Of a DNA stretch of 64,000 nt, positions 1-7,611 are shown piece after piece (positions within the stretch are counted from its first letter, which is position 1; each line of letters begins with the position of its first letter). The DNA is from CAVVEC01 sp963770485 (GTDB taxonomy: Bacteria > Acidobacteriota > Terriglobia > Terriglobales > Acidobacteriaceae), in NCBI GenBank assembly GCA_963770485.1, contig CAVYPX010000014.1, forward strand, positions 372,001-436,000, given 5' to 3'. Under the pieces are notes generated by a model, which saw nothing but the letters and a program-made list of their open reading frames with translations, searched no databases and had not been told where the DNA came from. Both the position numbers and the translations under genes were made by a program.

Positions 1-414
1 GTTTTCTCTTTATTTGAGGGCAAGCGCTTTGATCTCGGTCTGTATGAGGCAGGGAGCACCCGTGATGTGCTCTTTGACAAGCCCGGAGTGTCGTACATTT
101 TCTGTAATATTCACGCCGAAATGAGCGCCGTGGTAGTCGCAGTGGAGACTCCGTATTACGGGATTTCGGGTAGACAGGGCCAGGTGACAATTCCTAACGT
201 GCCCCCCGGTCGGTACACGCTCCGGTTATGGTACGAAGCCGCCACGCCGGAGCTGTTGAAGAGCATGACCCGGGAGGTTACGATTTCGGCCAGCGCGCCA
301 ACGCTGGGCTTGCTACGGCTTCCGGCTGCGGGAGAGCCTGAGGCTCACAAGAACATGTATGGCCGTGATTACCTCCCGCCGACCCCGGACAGCTCGACTT
401 ACGAGCGGCCCTAA
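1..414 (+). CDS. Cupredoxin-like protein, 3' part (5' end outside window)
   Basis: The reading frame is open from base 1 to the TAA at 412-414, so the start lies upstream. The visible part begins FSLFEGKRFDLGLYEAG and contains CNIHAEM, a Cys-x2-His-x2-Met arrangement typical of type-1 copper ligands in plastocyanin/methylamine-utilisation-type cupredoxins. After it comes a short beta-rich segment (VTIPNVPPGRYTLRLWYE) like the carboxypeptidase-regulatory fold found in the same proteins. Such proteins are normally periplasmic electron carriers or copper binders; the signal peptide would be in the missing N-terminus. A GTG at 67 could serve as a start but would cut into the conserved domain, so I treat the gene as partial. 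Confidence 0.75.
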   Translation, partial: VFSLFEGKRFDLGLYEAGSTRDVLFDKPGVSYIFCNIHAEMSAVVVAVETPYYGISGRQGQVTIPNVPPGRYTLRLWYEAATPELLKSMTREVTISASAPTLGLLRLPAAGEPEAHKNMYGRDYLPPTPDSSTYERP

Positions 415-851
415 GCCGATAAAGAGTTCGGCCGATCGCCAACCAATGTGGAACTTGTTCCAAATGACAAGAAAATTACATTTGCGTGAAACTCCGGTGA
501 CAACTGGGTTCGTGCGGTGCACTAAATTGCGAATAACACGAACGGGTGATCCGCTGCTGGCCCGTTCCCGGTGGAAGGTCCCGGGACCTCAGATGCGTGA
601 AGCCGGGGAACTTGAGCAACGGTTTTCGGGTGGTTAGCCCGCCTTGAGGTTGCAGTTTTCCGGTAGTGGGCGGGGCTATTTCTGGACGTTTGGCGTACTT
701 TCGTTTCCTCCGATGAGCATGTGGGGCCAGTTGGACTTCCTGCCGCTGGCCCTTTTTCATTCGAAACCAGCCGCTGCCAAAGCCGCAGCATTCGGTTGAA
801 ACCTCTTTTTCCATACAGAGGCCCTCTTGGAATCAAGGAAAGCCAGCAGTC
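415..851. other. Intergenic stretch, no gene recognised
   Basis: About 440 bases between the cupredoxin-like gene and the palindromic element. Short open frames exist on both strands but none has a recognisable protein pattern or a good ribosome binding site. No tRNA or known riboswitch pattern was recognised. Confidence 0.4.
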
Positions 852-995
852 GGTAGTGGTGCAGTTTGATTTGTCATCCCGAGCCAGCGTTCTTTGCGCA
901 GCGAGGGATCTGGGCGAGCCGCGCGAACTGTCGCGCTCTGCGCGACAGAATAATCGCGCGTTTGGCTCGCTTCCTTATCAAACTGCACCACTACC
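852..995. mobile_element. 144-bp palindromic MITE-like element with 8-bp flanking duplication
   Basis: The ends are perfect 19-bp inverted repeats (GGTAGTGGTGCAGTTTGAT at 852-870, its complement at 977-995). Immediately outside on both sides is the same 8-mer CAGCAGTC (844-851 and 996-1003), as expected of a target-site duplication. The interior carries the TGTCATCCCGAG...AGCGAGGGATCT sequence shared with other elements in this window, and a second nested stem (CTGTCGCGC/GCGCGACAG inside GCGAGCC/GGCTCGC). There is no coding capacity, so movement would need a transposase in trans. Confidence 0.75.
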
Positions 996-1081
996 CAGCA
1001 GTCATATCCATAAGATGACCTGCGGTCAATGAATCTCTGGCCGTGCACAAAATCAATTGGCGGCGATCCCAGAAATTTGAA

Positions 1082-1110
1082 TTGAAATTCGCAGTCTTTT
1101 TGCGTACAGT
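1082..1110 (+). promoter_or_regulatory. Promoter of the TetR gene
   Basis: TTGAAA at 1082-1087 and TACAGT at 1105-1110, separated by 17 bases, fit a sigma-70-type promoter. Transcription would start around 1117, inside the palindrome described next and only about 15 bases before the ATG. Confidence 0.55.
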
Positions 1111-1113
1111 TTG

Positions 1114-1128
1114 CTGACCTGAGGTCAG
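1114..1128. promoter_or_regulatory. Putative TetR-family operator
   Basis: Perfect inverted repeat CTGACCT-G-AGGTCAG, ending three bases before the TetR ATG at 1132 and overlapping the predicted transcription start. Position and symmetry fit autorepression by the adjacent regulator; this is inference from position. Confidence 0.6.
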
Positions 1129-1131
1129 ACC

Positions 1132-1836
1132 ATGAGTGGGATCAGCAGCAGCGTTGTCTCTCCGCCTGATTACCGTCACTTGCCGCCGCGGCCACGTTCG
1201 GAAGGCAAGCGGACACGAATCATCGATGCAGCGATGCGTCATTTTGCCGAACAGGGTTATGAAGCGGCGCGCGTCGGCGACATAGCCGCAATCCTGGGCA
1301 TTGCCAAGGGCTCGATTTTCCAGCACTTCGGCAGCAAGGATGGCCTATTCTTCGAAGCGTACAAGAAGGCGGTTCGCTCGTTCTCCCCTTATTTGAAGGT
1401 GCCGGCGGAAGTCCGGGAGCGCGGTTTCTTTGAAGTGCTGCAATACTGGCTGGTCCGCACCGAGCACATGCTGCGCGAAGACTGGATTCCCTATCGGGTT
1501 TACCTGCTGGGAAATTACGGAACGGACCTGGCGTTGAAGCGGGAAATCAATCGCTTCCTGATCGCCGAGGATCCTTATGGACGGGTAGACTTCGTGCGCT
1601 TCGGCCTGGAGCGTGGCGAGCTTCGCCGTGATGTCGACGTGGAAACAGTGGTCTCCATTATCGACTGGGTTGTGGAACGGTTTCAGGATGCCCTGCTGGT
1701 TGAGGAACTCGATCCCGGCCTTTTTCAGCACCACGGCGAACTCGCAGAGAAAAAAGACGCGCGGATTGCGCAGTTTTTGGACGTCTTGCGAAGAGCGATT
1801 GGGGCGGAAGTGCCACTCGAAGATCCGCAGGCTTAG
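1132..1836 (+). CDS. TetR/AcrR-family transcriptional regulator
   Basis: A 234-aa protein with a typical N-terminal TetR helix-turn-helix at about residues 24-70 (RIIDAAMRHFAEQGYEAARV, then DIAAILGIAKGSIFQHFGSK). The C-terminal 150 residues are the divergent ligand-binding and dimerisation part, so the ligand cannot be read from the sequence. The ATG at 1132 sits just after a promoter and a 15-bp palindrome that is a likely self-operator. The next gene on the same strand, after a repeat element, is a Rieske oxygenase; control of that enzyme is a plausible but unproven role. Confidence 0.9.
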   Translation: MSGISSSVVSPPDYRHLPPRPRSEGKRTRIIDAAMRHFAEQGYEAARVGDIAAILGIAKGSIFQHFGSKDGLFFEAYKKAVRSFSPYLKVPAEVRERGFFEVLQYWLVRTEHMLREDWIPYRVYLLGNYGTDLALKREINRFLIAEDPYGRVDFVRFGLERGELRRDVDVETVVSIIDWVVERFQDALLVEELDPGLFQHHGELAEKKDARIAQFLDVLRRAIGAEVPLEDPQA

Positions 1837-1844
1837 AAACATCG

Positions 1845-1985
1845 GTCTTGTCATTCCGAGGAGCGAGACCGACGAGGAATCTGCAGTTTTCCTTGGAGTG
1901 TGAAGAAACTGCACATTCCTCCCCCTCGGCTTCGCTCGGGGCTCGACCTTCGGTCTCGGCAGAGAACGCTCGGGATGACAAAGAC
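1845..1985. repeat. TGTCATTCCGAG palindromic repeat, copy 2
   Basis: Ends GTCTTGTCATTCCGAG (1845-1860) and CTCGGGATGACAAAGAC (1969-1985) are near-perfect inverted repeats, with inner GAATCTGCAG and related arms. It lies between the TetR gene and the Rieske gene and belongs to the same family as copies at 852, 8858, 40178, 43561 and 45628. Confidence 0.7.
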
Positions 1986-2019
1986 AGGTTCTTGAGCAAG
2001 CTTCCAGCTCCGCCCAACC

Positions 2020-3132
2020 ATGATTATGCAACTGTCGATACAGGAGATTCTCGCCAGCTACGACGACGCGGCGGCGCTGTCGGAAGCTTCCACCATTCCC
2101 GCGCCGTGGTATGTGGACTCCCGCATCGCGGAACTCGAATCCAAGGCCGTATTCGGCAAGACTTGGCAAATGGTTGGGCGAGCCGACCAGGTGGCGAGCC
2201 CCGGCCAATTCGTTACTGCGACCCTCGCCGGGGAGCCGATTGTCGTAGTGCGCGGCAACGATGCCGTCATGCGGGCCTTCTACAACGTGTGCCGTCACCA
2301 CGCGGCGGCCGTGGTTACGGAACCTTGCGGACAGGCTTCGATCCTACGTTGTCCTTATCACGGCTGGAATTACGGGCTGGACGGTGCGCTGAAAGGGACG
2401 CCCGAGTTCGATGGCGTCAAGAACTTCGAGCGCCACGAGAATGGCTTGGTCCCAGTGAAGGTGGACACATGGGAGAAATTTGTGTTCGTGAGCCTTGATC
2501 CCCAAGCCGTGCCCCTGCGCGATTTTCTCGGCCGTCTGGCGACGCGCATTGCCCCGCTCAGCATAAGCAAGCTGCACTATTTCGACAGCCGAATCTATGA
2601 CATCCATTGCAACTGGAAGGTTTTCATTGATAACTACCTCGATGGCGGCTATCACGTTCCCCACCTGCATAAAGGCCTGAACTCAGTCCTGGATTACAAG
2701 GAATACACGATCGAGATCGAAGACCGGTATTGCCTGCAATCGAGTCCGATGGTGGCTTCGAGCACAGACACAGCCATCGGGGCGACGCGCAAAGGCGACC
2801 GCGCCCGCTATTTCTGGCTTTATCCCAACCTCATGATCAACTGCTACGAAGGTTACATGGATACGAACCTGGTCCTGCCGGTAGACGTTGATCACTGCCG
2901 CGTGCTCTTCGACTTCTACTTTGCCGACGTGAGCGAAGCGCGTCGCGAATACAACCAACAGAGTCTTGCAGTCGGCGCTCGAGTGCAAGAGGAAGATCTG
3001 GGGATCTGCGAGGCAGTGCAGCGCGGACTGAAGTCACGATCCTACGGCGCGGGACGACTCTCGGTGCGACGCGAAGCCGGCGAGCACCTGTTCCATCGCC
3101 TCCTGGCCGCGGACTTGAAGGCAGCCGCTTAG
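2020..3132 (+). CDS. Rieske-type ring-hydroxylating oxygenase, large subunit
   Basis: A 370-aa protein with the Rieske [2Fe-2S] ligands C91-x-H93 (CRHH) and C111-x2-H114 (CPYHGW), and the mononuclear iron site in FIDNYLDGGYHVPHLH (D204 bridging type, H212, H217). EEDLGICEAVQRGL near the C-terminus probably supplies the acidic ligand and resembles choline/carnitine monooxygenase-type alpha subunits. Such enzymes hydroxylate a substrate with O2 and need a separate reductase, which is not seen nearby. Substrate unknown. ATGs at 2020 and 2026 are both possible starts and neither has a clear ribosome binding site. Probably linked functionally to the upstream TetR gene. Confidence 0.88.
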   Translation: MIMQLSIQEILASYDDAAALSEASTIPAPWYVDSRIAELESKAVFGKTWQMVGRADQVASPGQFVTATLAGEPIVVVRGNDAVMRAFYNVCRHHAAAVVTEPCGQASILRCPYHGWNYGLDGALKGTPEFDGVKNFERHENGLVPVKVDTWEKFVFVSLDPQAVPLRDFLGRLATRIAPLSISKLHYFDSRIYDIHCNWKVFIDNYLDGGYHVPHLHKGLNSVLDYKEYTIEIEDRYCLQSSPMVASSTDTAIGATRKGDRARYFWLYPNLMINCYEGYMDTNLVLPVDVDHCRVLFDFYFADVSEARREYNQQSLAVGARVQEEDLGICEAVQRGLKSRSYGAGRLSVRREAGEHLFHRLLAADLKAAA

Positions 3133-3157
3133 GGGCGGAGTAGACAGCCTGGTGCCC

Positions 3158-3243
3158 CAGGTTCACGCCCCGGTCTTGGGCGTTAACCTGGGTGAGGCAA
3201 GTCCCAATAGCGACGCGCGTTCGGCCCGAACCCACTTTGCGCC
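3158..3243. repeat. 86-bp direct repeat, left copy
   Basis: Begins CAGGTTCACGCCCCGG, contains GGGCGTTAACCTGGGT and ends near TTTGCGCC. By eye it matches 4439-4524 at most positions (roughly a dozen differences). The two copies bracket the two-gene minus-strand block 3260-4332. Confidence 0.7.
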
Positions 3244-3259
3244 AGGCACCAGGCTAAAA

Positions 3260-3739
3260 TCAAAAATCGTTGTAGGGCGGAGTTGTCAAGGGCTCGCCGT
3301 CATGGTCAAAAGGTGGTGGGAGCAGCGGTTCGTCTCGTTCATAAAAGCCGACAACAAGACCAGCCATTGTTTTGCCTATAGTGCGGCATGTTCGCCCTCG
3401 GACGCGGAGAAGATAATCTAGGGTTCTCGCGTCGGCAATAGCAACACAGGGAATATAGATACCCTTCGCCCAATGATCCGCGCCAGCGCGTTCAAGCTCG
3501 AAGAATAAATCCTCTAATGTCCTGCTTGTTGCTTTGTATTTCCTCAGAACAATAGCAGAGTCCTGGTCGTTTTCAATCAGCCGCATCAGTTCCTGTAAGC
3601 TCTGAGCGGTATTCCTAGAACTGAACGCAGAGTCACTGGTCGCATCTGGCGCAGACCACGCCCCTAGACAACGCGAAATCTTGATTAACTTCCTAAACTT
3701 ATTCCAGCGGCTGAAGAATCCCATATTCGGTTGCCCCAC
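3260..3739 (-). CDS. Hypothetical protein of the mini-island
   Basis: A 159-aa protein of no family I recognise. It starts with GTG at 3739 (AAGGG about 7 bases upstream); an ATG at 3724 is an alternative. The first 30 residues are basic and aromatic (FFSRWNKFRKLIKISR); the middle (LQELMRLIENDQDSAIVLRKYKATSRTLEDLFFELERAGADHWAKG) looks helical; the C-terminus is proline-rich. It lies 38 bases downstream of the HTH gene on the same strand, so the two probably form one transcript. No homology-based function can be given. Confidence 0.55.
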   Translation of the reverse strand: MGQPNMGFFSRWNKFRKLIKISRCLGAWSAPDATSDSAFSSRNTAQSLQELMRLIENDQDSAIVLRKYKATSRTLEDLFFELERAGADHWAKGIYIPCVAIADARTLDYLLRVRGRTCRTIGKTMAGLVVGFYERDEPLLPPPFDHDGEPLTTPPYNDF

Positions 3740-3777
3740 ACGCTGTTGCCCTTGTCACGCGCAGCGTTCGAGGAGCA

Positions 3778-4332
3778 CTACCCCTTTCTGCTATGGAACC
3801 GAATGTAGCCACGGCGTGAGGTATCCGCATACCCCTCCTCAATCAACAGCGCTGCGAGGTATACGGCGGGGTTCATCTTGGTCTTGATTTTTTGTTGGAT
3901 GAATTCCCCCAAGCTGCCGCGCAGAGGCCCATCGAAACTACCACCAACTGCGACTTCTTTTTCGGAGAAGTGCGTCAATACATCATCCATGAATGATTTC
4001 GGAAACTTGATTGGGTACAGCATTTTGCCGGGCCAAATATCGGCCCCTGTCGCGACTCCGCCTCTCACCCTGAATGTTGCTCGGCCCGTTCGGGTGCGCA
4101 TCAACCGCGAATTGTCCGGCAGGGTTTCTGTCACTAACGAAGCTGGTACGTCTTTAGGATTCGGCCCCGCAGCGCTCGTAGTTAGCAGTTTTTCCACCTC
4201 TTGCTCAGGGATGCGGATGTAATTTCCGATTCGGATTGCCCGCAGTTTGCCCTGTTCGATGAGTGGCATTATTTCCGTAACCTCCACTTTGAGTTGCTGT
4301 GCCGTTTCTTCCGGCGTTAGGTAGCTCTGCAT
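3778..4332 (-). CDS. Excisionase/MerR-like HTH protein with unknown C-terminal domain
   Basis: The start is taken at ATG 4332, preceded by GAGAGGGAG at good distance; an upstream in-frame extension to 4383 would run into the promoter. The first 50 residues (MQSYLTPEETAQQLKVEVTE, then IRIGNYIRIPEQEVEKLL) are the excisionase-type winged HTH, a DNA-binding fold. The remaining 135 residues, including VRGGVATGADIWPGKMLYPIKF and a C-terminal segment ending RRGYIRFHSRKG, are not recognised. A strong promoter with a palindrome in its spacer lies just upstream, which suggests self-regulation. Its place in a repeat-flanked block suggests acquired DNA. Confidence 0.65.
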   Translation of the reverse strand: MQSYLTPEETAQQLKVEVTEIMPLIEQGKLRAIRIGNYIRIPEQEVEKLLTTSAAGPNPKDVPASLVTETLPDNSRLMRTRTGRATFRVRGGVATGADIWPGKMLYPIKFPKSFMDDVLTHFSEKEVAVGGSFDGPLRGSLGEFIQQKIKTKMNPAVYLAALLIEEGYADTSRRGYIRFHSRKG

Positions 4333-4355
4333 AGACTCCCTCTCTTTCTGCCTAA

Positions 4356-4383
4356 TAATTACATGTAGAGCTACATGTGTCAA
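4356..4383 (-). promoter_or_regulatory. Promoter with operator-like palindrome in the spacer
   Basis: On the minus strand a perfect TTGACA (-35, 4383-4378) is followed by 16 bases and TAATTA (-10, 4361-4356). The spacer region holds the perfect inverted repeat ACATGTAG-AG-CTACATGT (4361-4378). A protein bound there would block the promoter; the HTH gene starting at 4332 is the obvious candidate. Confidence 0.65.
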
Positions 4384-4438
4384 TACGTATATCTACTTAT
4401 TTTAAACGTCTGTGCCAGAGCAACATACCATGATTCCA

Positions 4439-4524
4439 CAGGTTCACGACCCGGGGTTGGGCGTTAACCTGGGTAAGGCAAGCCCCAATACCGACCCGCG
4501 TTCGGCCGAACTCACTCTGTGCCC
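4439..4524. repeat. 86-bp direct repeat, right copy
   Basis: CAGGTTCACGACCCGG...GGGCGTTAACCTGGGT, the partner of 3158-3243 in the same orientation. It continues directly into further palindromes (4524-4615), so this end of the block is more complex than the left end. Confidence 0.7.
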
Positions 4525-4615
4525 AGGTTAGCTCCCAGGTGCCCCAGTTTCCGCGAGCGGTCGCGCGAGCTAACCTGGGTCGGTGGCCACTCAAGCCCGA
4601 TTTTGGCTTGAGTGG
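4524..4615. repeat. Nested inverted repeats
   Basis: AGGTTAGCTC / GAGCTAACCT form one inverted pair, and CCACTCAAGCC (4587-4597) with GGCTTGAGTGG (4605-4615) forms a perfect 11-bp stem with a 7-base loop. There is no T-run, so this is not an obvious terminator. Confidence 0.6.
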
Positions 4616-4703
4616 GGCGTTCGAGGGTAAGCTGGCCTGTGACTCTCGTCTAAGTACCATGATCACTATAACTTGAATGTCTGTACAAGGAGGTGATGAC
4701 GAT

Positions 4704-4730
4704 ATGTTCCACGTGGAACACTGTGCGTAG
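4704..4730 (+). other. Micro-ORF MFHVEHCA with perfect ribosome binding site
   Basis: AAGGAGGTGATGA (4687-4699) is an unusually complete anti-16S match. The ATG at 4704 lies 10 bases after AAGGAGG and opens only eight codons before TAG. The codons overlap the parS palindrome, which translates as FHVEH. It could be a leader, or the surviving start of a lost gene. Confidence 0.35.
4705..4720. other. Putative chromosomal parS site
   Basis: TGTTCCACGTGGAACA is a perfect 16-bp palindrome that fits the widely conserved ParB-binding consensus TGTTNCACGTGNAACA. It lies in non-coding DNA. Chromosomal parS sites cluster near oriC in most bacteria, so this suggests an origin-proximal location. No second full match was found in the window by eye. 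Confidence 0.75.
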
Positions 4731-4901
4731 CCCGCCGAATCCTCACCTGGAACGCACCGCCAGTTCTTCCAGCCACGCGCCCGCTTTTGACCCGAACCAA
4801 AGTCACATCCAGTCAGTGATCTTCGTCACTTCTGAGCCGTCGCCCAGTCACAGCCGATCCGACCACAATCGTCTAGTGTCAATGGGTGGAGGAGAAAAGC
4901 G

Positions 4902-6155
4902 ATGTCGACTGCCTGGAAAATCCGTTACGCCCAGCGCACCAAGGACATTAAGAGTTCGACCATTCGTGAACTGCTGAAACTCACGCAAAAGCCGGAAATG
5001 ATTTCTTTCGCCGGCGGGCTGCCCGCGCCCGATGTATTTCCCATCGACCGCTTTCAGGAAGCCTGCCGCAGAGTGCTCGAATTGAACGGCCATCAAGCCT
5101 TGCAATACGGCGCCAGCGAGGGTTACGAGCCGCTGCGCGAAATGATCGCCCGGCACATCGCCCGCTACGGCATTAAGGCCAAGCCGGAAAACGTTCTGAT
5201 TACTTGCGGCTCGCAGCAGGCTCTCGATCTTATCGGAAAACTGCTCATCAACCCGGGGGATCGCGTGCTGGTGGAAGCTCCCACCTACCTGGGCGCATTG
5301 CAGGCCTTCGGTGTGTATGGCGCGGAATATGTGAGTGTACGCAGCGACGAGGATGGTCTGCGCACCGATCTTCTGGAAGAGCCCCTGCGCTCCGGGCCGA
5401 AGTTCATGTATGTGCTGCCCAATTTCCAGAACCCCGGCGGAACTACGCTGTCTGAAGGGCGACGTCACCAACTCGTGTTGCTCGCGGATAAGTATGGCAT
5501 TCCAATCATCGAAGATGATCCTTATGGTCAGCTGCGCTACGAAGGCGAGCACCTGCCGCCACTGGTAGTGATCGACCGCGAGAATCTGCGGCGAGACGAT
5601 GGTTATTCCATCGGCAACGTCATTTACCTGAGCACCTTCTCCAAGACACTGGCTCCAGGCTTGCGTCTGGGCTGGATCGTTGCTCCGCCGGATGTGATCT
5701 CAAAATTTGTCCAGCTCAAACAGGGAGCCGATCTGCACACCTCCACCTTCACCCAGGTGATCGCGTACGAGGTGGCGAAGGATGGCTTCCTGGATGAGCA
5801 CGTGAAACTCATCCGCAAAGTATATCGCGAGCGTCGCGACGTGATGCTGGAAGCGCTCAAGAAATACTTCCCGTCAGAAGTGACCTGGACACATCCCAAG
5901 GGAGGCCTGTTCCTGTGGGTGACCCTGCCGGAGGGGATGAACTGCAAGAGCCTGTTCCAGGTCGCGCTGAAAGAGAATGTGGCGTTTGTGCCTGGCGATT
6001 GCTTCTACGCGGGAAACGGTTTCGCTGAAGAAGGCTTCCGCCACATGCGCTTGAATTTCTCTTACGGGCAACCGGAACAGATTCGCGAGGGTATCCGGCG
6101 ATTGGCGATTGCGGTGAAACAACAACTGGAACAACTGCACGCGGCGCACGTGTAA
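4902..6155 (+). CDS. PLP-dependent aminotransferase, class I/II (LysN/MocR-like fold)
   Basis: A 417-aa protein with a good start (GGAGGAG before ATG 4902). It shows the fold-type I aminotransferase pattern: SFAGGLPAPDVFP at the N-terminus, YGASEGYEPLRE, NFQNPGGTT, IIEDDPYGQLRYEG, and the PLP lysine K248 in STFSKTLAPGLRLGW. These features match 2-aminoadipate/branched or aromatic amino acid transaminases of the LysN type. The exact amino donor cannot be read. Convergent with the M24 peptidase gene; a small hairpin (6178-6194) lies between them. Confidence 0.9.
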   Translation: MSTAWKIRYAQRTKDIKSSTIRELLKLTQKPEMISFAGGLPAPDVFPIDRFQEACRRVLELNGHQALQYGASEGYEPLREMIARHIARYGIKAKPENVLITCGSQQALDLIGKLLINPGDRVLVEAPTYLGALQAFGVYGAEYVSVRSDEDGLRTDLLEEPLRSGPKFMYVLPNFQNPGGTTLSEGRRHQLVLLADKYGIPIIEDDPYGQLRYEGEHLPPLVVIDRENLRRDDGYSIGNVIYLSTFSKTLAPGLRLGWIVAPPDVISKFVQLKQGADLHTSTFTQVIAYEVAKDGFLDEHVKLIRKVYRERRDVMLEALKKYFPSEVTWTHPKGGLFLWVTLPEGMNCKSLFQVALKENVAFVPGDCFYAGNGFAEEGFRHMRLNFSYGQPEQIREGIRRLAIAVKQQLEQLHAAHV

Positions 6156-6197
6156 CACCAGGGCTAGCGGCTCAGTTGGTGCTGCTTAAGCACCGGG

Positions 6198-7487
6198 TCA
6201 CACTTTCCCGAACGGGTCCTGCAGCGAAGGACTCTGCGGAGTGAACAACTCGGCCCCGTTTTCCGTGATGTGCATGTCGTCTTCCAGGCGAATTCCGAAC
6301 TCACCCGGAATGTAGATTCCCGGTTCATCGCTGAAAGTCATATTTTGTGCGAGGAGAGTTGTGTTGCCACGAACCAGGTAGGGCCATTCGTGGCCATCCA
6401 TGCCCATGCCATGTCCTACCCGGTGCGTAAAGTACTTGTAATCCGGTCCGTATCCCGCGTCCGTGATGACTTTTCTCGCAGCCGCATCAACGGCCTGGCA
6501 TTCGATACCAGGATGCGCCGTCCGCAAGGCCGCGTCCTGCGCCCGGCGTACGATCTCGAATACGGCTTTCATCTTGCCGGAAGGCTTGCCGAGAACGAAT
6601 GTCCGCGTGATGTCGGATGTATAACCTTCGACCACGCAACCATCGTCCACCATGATAATCGACCCTTCGTGAATCACTTGCGTTGCTGTCGAGCCATGTG
6701 GAAACGCTGAATTGTCGCCGATCATCACGTCGACCTCGCCGGGAAAACCCAGTTGTCCGTAGGCTGCGTTGACCAGGTCTTCAACCTGCGACTGCGTCAT
6801 TCCTTCCTTCAACGCCCGATAGGTTCCTTCATACGCCGTAAGGGTGATCTTTGCCGCCAGACGCATCAAGGCAATCTCATGATCGCTTTTCACCATGCGG
6901 CAGCCTGCGGTCACTGGCGTGGCGCTGACGATGTTGGCCTGCGGGGCGGCCTTGCCGATTCCATTGCTGAACACGAAACGCACGGTTTCTTCCATGCCCA
7001 AGGTTGCGGTGGAAATCCCGCGATCCCTCAACCCCTGCGCCAGGAGTTGATACGGGTTGCCATCTTCCTGCCAAGGGCGCACGTCGGGGTGTGCCCCATC
7101 GAGAGCCTTCGCGATCTGCTGGCGCGCTCGGCCTTCTTCAAACGCCGGACAAACATAGAAAGCTGGGCCTCTTGCGAGCAGCACCATGGCAAACAGCCGT
7201 TCTCCTCCCCACCAGCGAATGCCGGAGAAGTAGTTGAGTGAGGTTCCTTCGGTCAGCAGGACGGCATCCAGATGGTTGGCGTCCATTAACCGCCGCGCCT
7301 TCTCCTGACGCTCACGCCGCTCCCCGGTGGTGATTGGGGCGGCCTGATCTTTCATTGACTTCAAAGTGGCTATTGATGGCGGCAGCGGCGTGGGTGTTTC
7401 CTGCGCGTAAGCAGGAACGAGCGCACCTGCGCCCACGGTTGCGCCCGCTAACGTGCCTGCTTGTAAGAAGCGGCGTCGGGAAATCAT
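6198..7487 (-). CDS. Exported M24-family metallopeptidase (Xaa-Pro aminopeptidase-like)
   Basis: The start ATG at 7487 is preceded by GGAGGT and gives a Tat signal: SRRRFLQAGTLAGATVGAG followed by a hydrophobic stretch and PAYA-Q. The mature part has an N-terminal creatinase-like domain and a C-terminal pita-bread domain with the five metal ligands visible: D in MVDDGC, D in SDITRTF, H in HRVGHGMG, E in FSDEPGIY and E in RLEDD. Length (429 aa) fits Xaa-Pro dipeptidase/aminopeptidases. Tat export implies folding with its metal in the cytoplasm before secretion. Longer upstream starts would add an N-terminal basic tail without a ribosome binding site. Confidence 0.88.
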   Translation of the reverse strand: MISRRRFLQAGTLAGATVGAGALVPAYAQETPTPLPPSIATLKSMKDQAAPITTGERRERQEKARRLMDANHLDAVLLTEGTSLNYFSGIRWWGGERLFAMVLLARGPAFYVCPAFEEGRARQQIAKALDGAHPDVRPWQEDGNPYQLLAQGLRDRGISTATLGMEETVRFVFSNGIGKAAPQANIVSATPVTAGCRMVKSDHEIALMRLAAKITLTAYEGTYRALKEGMTQSQVEDLVNAAYGQLGFPGEVDVMIGDNSAFPHGSTATQVIHEGSIIMVDDGCVVEGYTSDITRTFVLGKPSGKMKAVFEIVRRAQDAALRTAHPGIECQAVDAAARKVITDAGYGPDYKYFTHRVGHGMGMDGHEWPYLVRGNTTLLAQNMTFSDEPGIYIPGEFGIRLEDDMHITENGAELFTPQSPSLQDPFGKV

Positions 7488-7611
7488 CGAACCTCCAGAG
7501 ATGGCAGCCGACATTATAGAAGGCGAAGCGGATTTTCTATCGCCCATTACCACCGCGTTGCGCGCTTTTCGTTTCTTGGCGGCCATTCTTTGGAGGATGA
7601 TAACAAGTGTG

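Noticed and set aside
852..1985. Repeats read as a possible CRISPR array
   Set aside because: The copies are far apart, palindromic and without regular spacers; no cas genes are present.
1345..2301. 318-codon minus-strand open frame over the TetR and Rieske genes
   Set aside because: It is a shadow of two well-supported plus-strand genes and crosses a palindromic repeat.
4693..4977. 94-codon frame overlapping the start of the aminotransferase gene
   Set aside because: Its first codons overlap the ribosome binding site, it has no recognisable pattern, and it runs into the aminotransferase gene in another frame.
6165..6194. GCTCAGTTGGT, like a tRNA D-arm
   Set aside because: No acceptor stem, anticodon arm or T-arm fits around it; it lies between two convergent genes with a small hairpin.
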